A program made the position numbers and the translations under genes. The notes under the pieces are model-generated. The model did not search any database. It was not told the origin of the DNA and worked only from the letters and a program-made list of their open reading frames with translations. This document shows, piece after piece, positions 1 to 12,862 of a stretch of DNA of 64,000 nt (position 1 is the first letter of the stretch; every line of letters starts with the position of its first letter). Origin of the DNA: Palaemon carinicauda (lineage: Eukaryota > Arthropoda > Malacostraca > Decapoda > Palaemonidae); NCBI RefSeq assembly GCF_036898095.1, contig NC_090763.1:63335846-63399845 (forward strand). Direction: 5' to 3'.

Positions 1-640
1 ACCATCTTAGAATTCACTTATAGATGACACCGGCCATAATGGTAACTTATTGCTGATCATATTTTGTTTTATCATCTGATATTGATCTTGTGCTTAGTGA
101 TCCCTTAGCTACGGCCACTGCGCTCCTTAAGATTTATTACCAGTACCCTTGGTCCCTTGCCTCCCAGTAGTGTATCGAGTGGCGTGCCATATATTGTTAA
201 TCTTTAACGGGGTTGACTTTTCGCTTTTGGAGATATCTCCCATGAAGGTATCAAAGGTCCCCCGTTCCCATTCATATAAACATGGAGTCAAAACTGTCAC
301 TCCCCCCCTGTACGAATTCCTGTTGGAGGGTTATTTTATCTTTCGCTCGTGGACCTTGCTTGCCTCGTACCCTCGATGGTGCTCGCCACCATTCGTCTTT
401 AACGAATTCTCTGGACTTGTCCCAGAACTTACCCGTTACAATTTATAGAAGTTGGTTGGGCCATTTTAAATGTGCCCACAACCACAACTTAAGTCAGACC
501 AAATCGCTTTGAACCTATTGTCTTCGCCTTCCAAGTAAACTGCTTGTTAGTCAGTAGTAACCACACACATTCACTAATTCCACTAATTGACTCGGTTGGA
601 CATGTTCTCAGGCAATAAAGTTTATACACGCCCCTTTGCC
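1..640. other. No recognisable gene
   Basis: Short overlapping frames only. It may be the 5' part of the DIRS-type relic that follows, but no diagnostic motif was found. Confidence 0.4.
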
Positions 641-905
641 TTTGTGTGATGACATCAATGGACGCGCTACTGTGCCCACGCTTGATGACGTCACTAGACA
701 CAATGCGGTCGCCACGCATGATGATGTCACTAACCCAATACTGTGACCATGTGTAATGACATCTCTAAATGTAACGCTGTGCCCACGAGTGATGACATCA
801 CTGAAGGCTCCACCATTTCAACGCTGGGTATTCCTCCGCGTGATGGCTATTGTTCTATGTCGCCTGATGATGCATGTTCTGATAGTGTTGCCACAACCCA
901 AGCTT
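640..905 (+). pseudogene. Relic ORF with degenerate 12-residue repeat, possibly retroelement gag-like
   Basis: Four to five units of about 36 bp built around TGATGACGTCA occur from 645 to 805. Read in frame they give DDVTRHNAVATH-like 12-residue repeats, then a frameshift, then GIPPRDGYCSMSPDDA. Its place upstream of the RT relic suggests the first ORF of the same element. It is broken by a stop near 744. Confidence 0.4.
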
Positions 906-949
906 GTATTTGAATGGAACAATTCATGGTCTTGTTCCATTGTCAGCTT

Positions 950-1045
950 CTACTCTATATCAGGCTATTTTTTTCCTGTTGGACCTCTTGGGCTTATATC
1001 ATCCTGCTTTTCCAATTAAGGTTATAGCTTAGCTTGTAATAATAA
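950..1045 (+). mobile_element. TAA-tailed interspersed element, 3' fragment
   Basis: Matches the 3' end of the family best seen at 53765-54427 (GGGCTATTTTCCCTGTTGGAG, then CTTATAGCATCCTGCTTTTCC, then a short TAA run). It interrupts the DIRS-type relic. Confidence 0.7.
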
Positions 1046-2539
1046 TAATCCTCCACAAATTTTGGTTATATAAATGATGAACCTGTTGCTTTACCACAAC
1101 ATACTCGCACAACTTTGCTCAATGTTTGTAATGATTTGAAGAACAAACTATTTTTCACGTGAACCTTCTTTTCAGGCTCAAAAGGGGGCTGGAATATATT
1201 CCCCCTTATTTCCTTGAGTGACTGAGTTTAGGAAGAGAACTGTCATTACCTCGGAAACTGCTAGAAGTAGAAACACTCTATATTAGTAGTGAGCATAACT
1301 CCCATTTTTTCTCTTCCTCCAATTCTCTCCATTCACTGAATGTTATAGAGAGAAGATGGACGTTCGATTAAACATGAAATGTGCTAAAGAGTCTATCGAG
1401 GTAGAATCACCAGTTATCCCAAAGGTGGAGTCACTTGTGATCAGGATATCATATCGATGACACTCCAAAGACCCTCGCTGCATGCAGCCACCAGCTCAAT
1501 TGATGTAATCCCCCTCAAAGTTTTGATGTGTAGTTCAGAAGCATCACTTTTCGTTAAGATTATGAGCCTAATCTGTCGCATGGGTGGCCTAAATGAGCCC
1601 CCTCTTATGCAAATCGCTAATAAGCTGTGCATTATATTAGGACTGTATTCTCTCAATTTGAAAGCCGGAACCTACAGTGGGTTTGCTGTGGCACACACTA
1701 ATCAGACTAGAAATAAGACCAACAGTATTTTACATTCTATTCTCAACCTTGGAGAACTTGCTTAAAACAAGCAGGTCTTTTAAGATGCCTCCCTTACCAC
1801 TTCCATGCTAGGGGAGATTTTATGTCCACTGGCTAACCTGGAACCCAGTGTACCTAGTGATAAGTTACCTAACCTCTCCTTAATTTTCTTGGGTCCCAAA
1901 ATGCAGAATATAGAGGTAGTAGCTATGACAGCTATTCAGGCCTGTTCCTGAGAGCACTACTGGTTGGGGTCAGTATCAAGCTTGTTGAAAGAAAATCCAC
2001 ATGCTGAGAATGCCTTGAAACCTCAAGATCAGGAACCAAGGCTCTGGAATCCATTCATCATTGGACCGTCTCCCTTTGGGGCCAACTACATTCTAAAAAG
2101 CTAGATGTACTAAACAGTTGTTACTAGGGACACACACTGTTTGAGGAACTCCGTCCTGGTGGGTTTCTCTATTTTTCTCTCCATCAAATGTGGCCGTTTC
2201 CTTGGAAAATCCAGAGAAAGCCAGTTGGCCTTCCCTTGTGAGTAGAGCTGTGGCACTGAGTATGCCTGCCCCTCACCTACCTCAAAGGAACCAAGTCTTT
2301 TTAAGCAGGTCACTTGGCAAAGACTTTTTCTTCTTCCTGCAGACTTCCAACAGCCTTGGAGGTACGACCCTTAGCCCACTTTTCTCCATAGAGGACACTC
2401 CCCCGACGTAGAGGTCTTCGCTGCAGAGGCTCCTGCTAGGGAGGGCATTTCCTCTAACTTATCACCAATAGGGAGATGCTTACAAAGCCATTGGCATAGG
2501 TGGCAGCTCTTCGGGACCCATCCCTGGACCATGAAAGCA
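1046..2539. other. No intact gene; probably body of the DIRS-type relic
   Basis: All frames are short on both strands. Position between the gag-like repeat and the RT suggests decayed element sequence. Confidence 0.4.
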
Positions 2540-2659
2540 CTGCTGATATAGAGTCCCATTCATAGACGTCTGCTCCCTCTGACTCTGACTCTGGCAGCCC
2601 GGTCATCTAAAATGTTGTCCAGAGAATCTGTTCAAGTCTTAGATGACTTTCTGGGCTTC

Positions 2660-3230
2660 CTTTGCAATTTATGCTTGGTAGAAAAGCTGGTGGGAGGTTG
2701 GAGACGCATCATAAATTTGTCCCATTTGAATCTGTTGGTCTTGTAAACAAGGTTAAAGAATGGGAACCTTGGCCATTGTTATTCAGGCCCATCAGGAAGA
2801 ACAACTTCCTACCCAATTATGTTCAGGTTCCCATCCATCCTGTCTCAAGGAAGTACCTAAGGTTTCCCTTTCAAGATAGAATTTTCCACTATACCTTTGA
2901 GACAGAATTTTCCATTTTAAGGTGCTAGCCTGTCAACAGCACCTCAGGTCTTTACCAGGATCTTTACTCTTGTTTCAGCTTGCGCTCGTGTCATGGAAAT
3001 CAAGCTTCCGAGCTATCTGGATGACTGGTTTTTACTACCAGTCTCAAACCCTGCTTATAAAACACAGAATCTCTTCCTAGACTTCTGCAAGGAGTTAGGG
3101 ATTCAACTAGATCTAGAAAAGTTAAGTCTCTTCCTCCAACAGTACATCAGATATCTAGGCATGGATGCCAACTCAACCCAGGTCAGTGTTTCCATCTGCT
3201 GACAAGGTAGCAACATTAAAAAATGTGGCA
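2660..3230 (+). pseudogene. Broken DIRS-type reverse transcriptase
   Basis: The RT core with YLDDW (3014-3028) is readable in two main frames, 2782-2928 and 2943-3200. The catalytic Asp pair is kept, but the reading frame shifts and stops before and after it. It belongs to the relic element at 2.5-5.1 kb. Confidence 0.75.
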
Positions 3231-3399
3231 GAACCTTCTTTGAAGAAAATTTGCTTCAGGCCCATTCTTGGCAAAGCTCCTAGGACACCTCACCTCATTG
3301 GAGAAATTAATCCCTTTCTGGAGAATGCATCTCGCTCAGTGGAGGGGCCTTTGGAGGGCCAGTGGTCTTGAACATCTGATCAAAACTACTTAGATGCAA

Positions 3400-3650
3400 T
3401 TATGAGAGAATATAAATCGTCGTAAAGAGAGTGGTCTTACTGCTACCCTGGCATTCCGTAAGAACCACTCCACTTCTTGTGGTGTTGATTAACGACAATT
3501 ACACAGTTGTGACCTACATCCCCAAACCCTCTAGCCAACTAGCAGTGGAGATGCATCATTGGGCAACAAACAACGCAGTGCCCCGTCTCAGTGAAGTTTA
3601 TCCCCGGGAGGAGGAATGTCATTGCTGACTATCTGAGTTGACCAGAGACA
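3400..3650 (+). pseudogene. Broken DIRS-type RNase H segment
   Basis: VLINDNYTVVTYI near 3487 and IPGRRNVIADYLS near 3597 (with a frameshift between them) match the end of the RNase H region that follows RT in DIRS elements. Confidence 0.65.
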
Positions 3651-3924
3651 ACAGTTGGTTCAGACTGGTCCTTTACACCCTCTATTGGCGAAGAGTCATT
3701 TGACCTAGTGGGGGTTCCCCATCACTAGATGTGTTCACCACTTGTCTGAATACCAAACTCTGTGTTGCTCTTTAGAACCAGACCCAGCGGCAGCAATGGA
3801 AGATGTTTTCCAGAACCCGTGGGACGGACTAGACTTTTACACACATTGCTACCATTCTGTCCGATTCGTAGGTCCTGAACAGTCAGAACATCCCTAGAGT
3901 TTGGAGTAACACTATAGCCCAAAA

Positions 3925-5130
3925 GTGGCTAACAGCAGAGTGGTATCCAGACCTACTGGAAAGTCTCACGAAAGTCCCAAGAAAAGTCCCAGAATGTCCA
4001 AACCTACTAAGTCAACCGCACATAAGAAAGTTCCAAGAGCGGTTCTCTTCCTGTCTCTTCATGGTTGGAGACTATCTAGCATCTCCGAAAGAGAGGCTTT
4101 GCGAAAAGACTTTCCGGATACCTACAAAAGTCAGACTCTGCAATATATCAAGCTAAGAGGAAAACTTTGTGATTTGTGTTGTAGGAAATATTTCTTAACT
4201 CGAGGCCACTATTCCCCTGATTACTTACTTTTCAGCGCTCCTGAGGAACGAGGAATCCCTTTCAGTCACTGCGGTGAAGGGTTATCGTTCGCCCTTAAGC
4301 CAAGTTTTCAAATAAAATGAGCTTGATCTCTCCTTTTCATGGGAAGTTTCTGCTCTCATTTAAACTTTGGAGTTTTGTTCTTTGCAGCACCCAGATGGTG
4401 ATAATCAGCCTGCTGATCGCTTGCAGTCGCTACCTCTTGCCATTGGCTCCAAGGCACAACGAGGCAACTTTAACCCTTTGAATACTGTAGACTTGAGGCC
4501 CTTTTCGGGGAAGTGACAGGGTTCTTAGGTCCTTGAAAAGATCCTTATGAACCTATGCATAAAGCTTTAGAAAAGGATCTTGCCTTAGAGATTTCCTTTC
4601 TCCTTGCCTTAGCTTCAGCCTAGTGAGTAAGTGATCTAAATGGTCTATCCTACCTAATGTCACATTCCAAAGGATGGAAGGAACAACCTTTTTCCTTTCT
4701 TCCAGAGTTTGTGGACAAAACTCCAAATCTGGTTGTTAACGATGCTATATTAGACCGTTTCATGATATAGTCTCTCGAAGAGCTAACTGAAAAACTCTAT
4801 AATCTTTACCCTGCCCTGTAAGAGCGGTCAGATGGTACCTGAAAAGAATAGCCTATCTTAGACCCAAAATTCCAAACTTATTCGTGAACACAGGGCACTT
4901 CAAAAAAGATATTCAAAACATTCAATTTCCTTTTGGCTAAGAGAAATGATTATGAGAGCTTATAAATCCTTGGTTAGCGTCACTAGTGACCCTCGTAGAG
5001 CCCATGATATCCATGGTCTTGCTGCCACACTGGTGATCCGTAAGAACCACTCGGTAGCCTAAGTTCTCAGAGCTGATGTCTGAAAAAGAACAAACACTAG
5101 AATGGATAACTACCCGAAAGGTTGTTTTCA
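3925..5130 (+). pseudogene. Broken DIRS tyrosine recombinase
   Basis: KWLTAEWYPDLLESLTKVP near 3923, VKGYRSPLSQV near 4275, FLLALASA, LSYLMSHSKGW, FLPEFVDKT, CPVRAVRWYLKR, SFWLREMIMRAYKS and HDIHGLAA appear in order, with stops between. This is the expected order for the DIRS YR domain (core-binding part, then catalytic part). Confidence 0.7.
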
Positions 5131-5289
5131 CAGTTCTTAAAACTTTTATCTTTAAGCCCTATTTAGTGGAGCTTAAGCTTTTAAGACACCTAATTGTTAA
5201 ACAAAGCATCAGTTCTTCTCTGCATTAGAAGAGATATAATTTCATAAAGTCTGATTGTACTCTTAAGACTTATCTGGAGTACTGGGTTG

Positions 5290-5890
5290 GATCACACCCC
5301 TAATGCAGGTAAGAATAACACCGATTTATGAACGATAATTTGATAAAAGGATTTGGTTTGATGCTTAATATTCATATTGCTTTATCTTTGTCTTAGACTG
5401 GACCTAAATTATTGGATATTATAACCCTGCTTCTTTACGAGTTGGTTGGACTGTCTTTTTGTATCCTCTTTTGACTTTTGCTCATTTGTTAATGTACTTT
5501 TAACTGTCATAGAGTGAATATCTCTTAACGTGTACTCCCCCCCTTAAGTAAGATTCCCATTTAAATGACTCATTAGTTTGTATCTATGTAGGAATAAACT
5601 CTCTATTTAATACAAAATTTGTATTTTTCCTAGGTATGCAGACCCGAATAATTAATTTAAGCAAAGGACCTCCCTCAATCACCCTGCATGTCTTTAAGGA
5701 GGATAGAGTGAAGCCTACCGGCAGCCACGCATCGCACTAGCCTGTAGTGATGTTGCTATGGTAACCAGCCAGGATGCTACTGAGCCCATTTTCTTTTATT
5801 ATTGTTTGGTTGTAGAAAACTCAACTAGGAGAAACCCCATTTAAATAACTCGGGTTTGTATATCTATTTTTTTTTTCTACTTGAAAAGGT
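5290..5890 (+). mobile_element. Probable 3' terminal part of the DIRS-type relic
   Basis: Non-coding. The sequence CATTTAAATGACTC..GTTTGTAT near 5552-5592 recurs in altered form near 5831-5868, suggesting remains of terminal or internal repeats downstream of the recombinase. Exact ends are not resolved. Confidence 0.35.
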
Positions 5891-7130
5891 CGCTGAGGAG
5901 AGCTTCCTATAGCTTATTCTAGTTTCTCTTATGCGTATTAACAAAGATTTATTGTAAATGATGTTTCATGCTTCTAGTTTGATCTCCATAAGTATTTGCA
6001 CAAAACTGTATTAGTATGGCAGTATGGCCTAGGTTTACAGCAGACCAGAATTTAAATAGCATTTTGATGTCACCAGTTTAAGGACTATACATACAATATA
6101 CTGTAAGTGTATTAGTTTTTAGTTTTTGTATTAATCTACCATGTTTCCATTATCATTTTTGGGATACCCAATTTTATAGAGTATTGTGCCACTGCCTCTT
6201 CAAGCATTTTATAGACTCATTAAGCGATTAAGCTTCTAACCTGCATTTCATATTACTAATGACCTTGTTCAGTAACTTATATTAAAAAGAATTATTACAT
6301 TTTTCACATCCTTTTTTAATAGGAATCATTATTGTGCAATCAACCTTTTTGTCACCTGGCCACAATGGGATAGGAAATTTCTCATTCTTCATCACTTGCC
6401 CTTAAATAATCCAGATTATATAATAAACCAAAATTCATTCAAAGAAATTTGGTCCAAAGCAATTATCTAACAGATTAATGTTTTAAGGTTCTTGAAACAT
6501 AACAAACTATCTAATTTCTTGCAAGCAATCTGTAAAATTTTGCCAGTCTCTATCTTGAACTTTTAATTCAATACTTTTCCAATCATCATTTTACTCCCAC
6601 TGAAAACTATAATTTCTTGTATATATTTTATAAAGTAACTTAACAGCTGTACAGTGTAAAATACACAATTTAAACAATCTTGTAAGACTTAATAAGACAA
6701 AAAGTAACACTTTCATATATAATTCTGTATTTATCTCCATTGTTCCCAACATCAGCGTGTAATATATTGGCTGGCAGTCTACATTTACAACGCGTGTAGT
6801 TCAGTAATAACACCAGTGTTTAGCATTTTCTACACCTAAACTCAAGTTTGTCCTTTTATTGTAAAAAAAAAAAAATCCTCAATTATCCCTTTTGATGTAA
6901 AAAAAAAAAAAAAATCCTCAATTATTATTTTATAAATTTCTTAAATTTGCAAGAGTTAGTTATAGGATATTTTTTGTAATTTCAAAATTGATTCTCTATG
7001 TCTGGCATCAATACTAATGATTATTACACATCCAATTGTATTTTCAATTCAGATAAGGAGATTCAAAGATTTACAGGATACAATTAAATATACATACTAC
7101 TTTTGATCTTCACATAGTGTGACATTTTAT
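5891..7130. other. AT-rich DNA without a recognisable gene
   Basis: Two poly(A) tracts (near 6863 and 6899) are each followed by the same TCCTCAATTAT sequence, a small local duplication. Nothing else could be assigned. Confidence 0.5.
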
Positions 7131-7864
7131 CTCTCTGCTCCACAGTGTTGAACCTTTTCACAGTACACTACGTATCTCTCTTTATGATGTCGAATTGAAC
7201 CTTTGCCTTATGGTGTTGAACTGAACTAGATTCCGCTGCATGGCGTCTGATTGAACCTCCACAGCATGGCTCTGGATTGAAGCCCTCTGTAGCATGGTGT
7301 TTAATTTAACCTGTGCACCATGGCATCAAATTGAACCTCTGCATAGCGTCGAACATCTCCGCTTCATGACTCCGGATTGAAGCACACTGCACCATGGCTC
7401 CAGATTGAACCACTCTGCATCATGGCTCTGGATTGAACCACTCTGCATCATAGCTCTGGATTGAACTTCCCACGTAATGGCTCCAGGATTGAACCTCTTG
7501 CATAATAGCTCGAGGATTAAACCTCTCCACATCTGCATCATGGCTCTGGAGTGAACCTCTCCACAGGATGGTGTTGTACTGAACCACCACAGCACGAGGT
7601 CGAATTGTAGCTCTCGGCAGCATACCTCATCATTTTGTCAAATTGAACCTCTGCCCAGCATGGCGTGGAATTGAGCCTCTCCCCAGCATGGTGTCAACCT
7701 CTCTCCAGCATGGCGTCGAATTGAACCTCTTCTCAACATGACGTCGAATTGAACCTCTCTCCAGCATGGCGTCGAATTGAACCTCTCTCCAGCATGGCGT
7801 CGAATTGAACCTCTCTCCAGCATGGCGTCGAATTGAACCTCTCTCCAGCATGGCGTCGAATTGA

Positions 7865-8280
7865 ACCTCTCTCCAGCAGGGCGCCGAATTGAACCTCTCT
7901 CCAGCAGGGCGCCGAATTGAACCTCTCTCCCGCAGGGCGCCGAACTGAACCTCTCTAGTAGGGCGCCGAACTGAACCTCTCTCCCGCAGGGCGCCGAACT
8001 GAACCTCTCTCCCGCAGGGCGCCGAACTGAACCTCTCTCCCGCAGGGCGCCGAATTGAACCTCTCTCCCGCAGGGCGCCGAATTGAACCTCTCTCCCGCA
8101 GGGCGCCGAATTGAACCTCTCTCCCGCAGGGCGCCGAATTGAACCTCTCTCCCGCAGGGCGCCGAATTGAACCTCTCTCCCGCAGGGCGCCGAATTGAAC
8201 CTCTCTCCCGCAGGGCGCCGAATTGAACCCCTCTCCCGTAGGGCGCCGAATTGAACCCCTCTCCCGCAGGGCTTCAAAGT
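7865..8280. repeat. GC-rich satellite subfamily (GGGCGCCG variant)
   Basis: About 14 units in which GCATGGCGTCG becomes GCAGGGCGCCG, with CTCTCTCCCG between. This creates repeated CpG-rich GGGCGCC sites in an otherwise AT-leaning array. Confidence 0.85.
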
Positions 8281-8814
8281 GATCCTCTCTCCCGCAGGGC
8301 TTCAAAGTGATCCTCTCTCCCGCAGGGCTTCAAAGTGATCCTCTCTCCCGCATGGCTTTGAAGTGATCCTCTCTCCTCAGCATGGAATTGAACCTCTTCT
8401 TGGCGTGATGTCAAATTGAACTTCTTCTCAGCATGGTGTTGAATTGAACCTTTTTTCAGCATGGTGTTGAATTGAACCTTTTTTCAGCATGGTGTTGAAT
8501 TGTCCCTCTTCTCTGCATGGTGTTGAATTGAACCTCTTCTCAGCATGGAATTGAACCTCTTCTCAGCATGTCGTCGAATTGAACGTCTCAGCACGACGTC
8601 AAATTGAACCCTTCTCAGCACGACATCAAATTGAACCCTTCTCAGCATGTCGTCGAATTGAACCTCTTCTCAGCATGGCATCAAATTGAACCTCTCTGCA
8701 ACATGGCTTCAAAGTGACCCTCTCTCCTCAGCATAGAATTGAACCTCTTCGCAAAATGGCGTCGAATTGAACCTCTCCTCAGCATGGCGTCGAATTGAAC
8801 CTCTCCTCAGCATG

Positions 8815-10830
8815 GCTTCAAAGTGACCCTCTCTCCTCACCATGGAATTGAACCTCTTCTCGGCGTGATGTCAAATTGAACCTTTTCTCAGCATGGTGTT
8901 GAATTGAACCTTTTCTCAGCATGGCGTCAAATTGAACCTCTTCAAAGCTTGGCGTTGAATTTAACCTCTTCCTAGCATGGCGTCTTAATTGAACCTCTCC
9001 TCAGCATGGCGTCAAATTGAACCTATCCAACATAAAAATTTAACCTCCTCTCAGAATGCCATCAAATTGAACCTCTCCTCAGCATGGAATTAAATCTCGG
9101 CAGCATGGCGTTGAATTGAAACTTCTCAGCATGGCGCCGAATTGAACCTCTCCTCAGCAAAGCACCTAAGTGATCCTCTCCTCAGCATGGAATTGAACCT
9201 CTTTCCAGCATGACGACAAATTGAACCTCCTCAGCATGGTATCAGATTGAACCTCCTCAGCATGGTGTCAGATTGAAATTCTTCTCAGAATGGTGTTGAT
9301 TTGAACTTCTCAGCATGGCGTCGAATTGAACCTCTCCTCGGCATAGCGTTAAATTGAACCTCTCGGCAGCATGGCTTCAAAATGTTCCTCTCCTCAGCAT
9401 GGCGTTGAATTGAACCTCTCGGCAGCATGGCCTCAAAGTGATCCTCTCCTTCGCATGGAATTTGAACCTCTTCTCAGCATGGCATGGAATTGAACCCTCT
9501 GCAGCATAGCTTTAAACTGATCCTCTCCTCAGCATGGAATTAAACCTCCTCCTCTCAGCATGGTGGCAAATTGAACCTTTCATCAGCATGGCCTTGAATT
9601 GAACCTCTTCACAGCATGGTGCCGAATTGAACCTCTTAGCAGCATGGCTTCATAGTAACCCTCTCCTCAGCATGGAATTGAACCTTCTCTTCTCAGCATG
9701 GTGGCAAATTGAACCTCTCCTCAGCATGGCGTTGAATTGAACCTATTCTCAGCATGACGTCGAATTGAACCTCTTCAGCATGTCAGATTGAACCTCTTCT
9801 CAGCATGGAGTCAAATTGAACCTCTTCTCAGCATGGCTTCAAAGTGACCCTCTCTCCTCACCATGGAATTGAACCTCTTCTCGGCGTGATGTCAAATTGA
9901 ACCTTTTCTCAGCATGGTGTTGAATTGAACCTTTTCTCAGCATGGCGTCAAATTGAACCTCTTCAAAGCTTGGCGTTGAATTGAACCTCTTCCTAGCATG
10001 GCGTCTTAATTGAACCTCTCCTCAGCATGGCGTCAAATTGAACCTATCCAACATAAAAATTTAACCTCCTCTCAGAATGCCATCAAATTGAACCTCTCCT
10101 CAGCAAAGCACCTAAGTGATCCTCTCCTCAGCATGGAATTGAACCTCTTTCCAGCATGACGACAAATTGAACCTCCTCAGCATGGTGTCAGATTGAACCT
10201 CCTCAGCATGGTGTCAGATTGAAATTCTTCTCAGAATGGTGTTGATTTGAACTTCTCAGCATGGCGTCGAATTGAACCTCTCCTCAGCATAGCGTTAAAT
10301 TGAACCTCTCGGCAGCATGGCTTCAAAGTGTTCCTCTCCTCAGCATGGCGTTGAATTGAACCTCTCGGCAGCATGGCCTCAAAGTGATCCTCTCCTTCGC
10401 ATGGAATTTGAACCTCTTCTCAGCATGGCATGGAATTGAACCCTCTGCAGCATAGCTTTAAACTGATCCTCTCCTCAGCATGGAATTAAACCTCCTCCTC
10501 TCAGCATGGTGGCAAATTGAACCTTTCATCAGCATGGCCTTGAATTGAACCTCTTCACAGTATGGTGCCGAATTGAACCTCTTAGCAGCATGGCTTCATA
10601 GTAACCCTCTCCTCAGCATGCCCTCTCCTCAGCATGGAATTGAACCTTCTCTTCTCAGCATGGTGGCAAATTGAACCTCTCCTCAGCATGGCGTTGAATT
10701 GAACCTATTCTCAGCATGACGTCGAATTGAACCTCTTCAGCATGTCAGATTGAACCTCTTCTCAGCATGGCGTCAAATTGAACCTCTTCTCAGCATGGCG
10801 TCAAATTGAACCTCTTCTCAGCATGGCGTT
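8815..10830. repeat. Tandem duplication of about 1 kb inside the satellite
   Basis: The segment from about 8818 recurs from about 9838 with the same order of distinctive variants: CTTCAAAGTGACCCTCTCTC, CGGCGTGATGTC, CAACATAAAAATTTAACC, then GCAAAGCACCTAAGTGATCC. The second copy lacks about 80 bp present in the first near 9085-9150. Confidence 0.85.
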
Positions 10831-12330
10831 AAATTGAACCTCTTCTCAGCATGGCTTCAAAGTGACCCTCTCTCCTCACCATGGAATTGAACCTCTTCTC
10901 AGAATGGTGTTGAATTGAACCTCTCGGGAGCATGGCTTCAAAGTGATCCTCTCCTCAGCACGGAATTGAATCTCCTCCTCTCAGCATGGTGGCAAATTGA
11001 ACCTCTTATCAGCATGGGGTCGAATTCAACTTCTCAGTATGGTGCCGAATTACACCTCTTGGCAGCATGGCTTCATAGTAACCCTCTCCTCAGCATGGTG
11101 GCAAATTGAACCTTTCATTGTACCTTTCATCAGCATAGTGTAGAAATGAAATTCTCAGCATGGCGTTGAATTGAACCTCTCCTCCGCATGTCGTTGAATT
11201 GAACCTATTCTCAGCATGGCGTTGAATTGAACCTTTTCTCAGCGTAGCATCAAATTGAACCTCTTCAAAGCATGGCGTCAAATTAAACCTCCTCAGCTTG
11301 GCATCAAATTAAACCTCGGCTTGGTGTCGAATTGAATGTCTTCTCAGCATGGCGTCAAATTGAACCTCTTCTCAGCATGGCGTCAAATTGAACCTCTTCA
11401 AATCATGGCGTCAAATTGAACCTCTTCTCATCATGGCGTCAAATTGAACCTCTTCTCATCATGGCGTCAAATTGAACCTCCTCTTAGCATGGTGTTGAAT
11501 TGAACCTGTCCAACATAAAATTGAAACTCCTCTCAGCTTGCCATCAAATTGAACCTGTCCGCAGCATGCCGTCGAATTGAATCTCTTGGCAGCATGGAAG
11601 TGATCCTCTCCTCAGCATGGAATTGAACCTCTTCTCAGCATGATGTCAAATTGAACCTCAGCATGGCATTGAATTGAAATTCTTCTCAGAATGGAGTTGA
11701 TTTGAAGTTCTCAGCATGGCGTCAAATTGAACCTTTCCTCAGCATGGCTTCAAAAGTGATCCTCTCCTCAGCATGAAATTGAACCTCTTTGCAGCATGGC
11801 ATCAAATTGAACCTCTCGTCAGCATGGCGTCAAATTGACCCTCTCGTCAGCATGGAGTCAAATTGAACCTCTTCAAAACATGGCGTTGAACCTATTCTCA
11901 GCATGGCGTCAAGTTGAACCCTCTGCAGCATAGCTTCAAAATGATCCTCTCCTCAGCATGGAATTAAACCTCCTCCTCTCAGCATGGTGGCAAATTGAAC
12001 CTTTCATAAGCATGGCGTTGAATTGAACTTCTCAGCATGACGTTGAATTGAACCTCTTCTTTTCATGGCGTTGAATTGAACCTCTCCTCAGCGTGGTGTC
12101 AAGTTGAACCTCTCTGCAGCATAGCTTCAAAGTAACCCTCTCCTCAGCATGGAATTGAACCTTCTCCTCTCAGCATGGCATTAAATTGAACCTGTTCAAA
12201 GCATGGCGTTGAATTTAACCTTTCAGCAGCATGGTTTTAAAGTGATCCTCTCCTCGGCATGGAATTGTACCTCTTCGCAGTGTGGCGTCGAATTTAACCT
12301 CTCCACACATCATTGTGTATAATTGAACCT

Positions 12331-12862
12331 CTTCTCTGCATGGCGTCGAATTGAACCTCTTCTCTGCATGGCGTCGAATTGAACCTCTTCTCTGCATGGC
12401 GTCGAATTGAACCTCTTCTCTGCATGGCGTCGAATTGAACCTCTTCTCTGCATGGCGTTGAATTGAACCTCTTCTCTGCATGGCGTCGAATTGAACCTCT
12501 TCTCTGCATGGCGTCGAATTGAACCTCTTCTCTGCATGGCGTCGAATTGAACCTCTTCTCTGCATGGCGTCGAATTGAACCTCTTCTCTGCATGGCGTCG
12601 AATTGAACCTCTTCTCTGCATGGCGTCGAATTGAACCTCTTCTCTGCATGGCGTCGAATTGAACCTCTTCTCTGCATGGCGTCGAATTGAACCTCTTCTC
12701 TGCATGGCGTCGAATTGAACCTCTTCTCTGCATGGCGTCGAATTGAACCTCTTCTCTGCATGGCGTCGAATTGAACCTCTTCTCTGCATGGCGTCGAATT
12801 GAACCTCTTCTCTGCATGGCGTCGAATTGAACCTCTTCTCTGCATGGCGTCGAATTGAACCT
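12331..12862. repeat. Homogenised 28-bp satellite core
   Basis: About 19 consecutive near-identical units TCTCTGCATGGCGTCGAATT + GAACCTCT, with one T-for-C variant near 12456. This points to recent local expansion. Confidence 0.9.

Larger units (their letters stand above)
2540..5140 (+). mobile_element. Degenerate DIRS-type (tyrosine-recombinase) retrotransposon internal region
   Basis: On the + strand, fragments in changing frames spell the DIRS order RT, RNase H, tyrosine recombinase. RT: GGWRRIINLSHLN near 2689, VPIHPVSRKYLRFPF near 2830, STAPQVFTRI near 2935 and YLDDW at 3014-3028. RNase H: a DN-containing strand near 3500 and IPGRRNVIADYLS near 3597-3635. Recombinase: AVKGYRSPLSQVF near 4270, FLLALASA near 4603, CPVRAVRWYLKR near 4812 and a HDIHGLAA segment near 5006. 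Stops and frameshifts interrupt every domain, so it is a relic. In the recombinase the HxxR position reads His-Asp-Ile-His, which would also remove a catalytic Arg. Confidence 0.8.

Noticed and set aside
7630..8305. Minus-strand frames of 116-215 codons with GALRERGSIRRPAGERF repeats
   Set aside because: They follow the 28-bp satellite exactly and cycle through frames; no start context, splice signal or family match.
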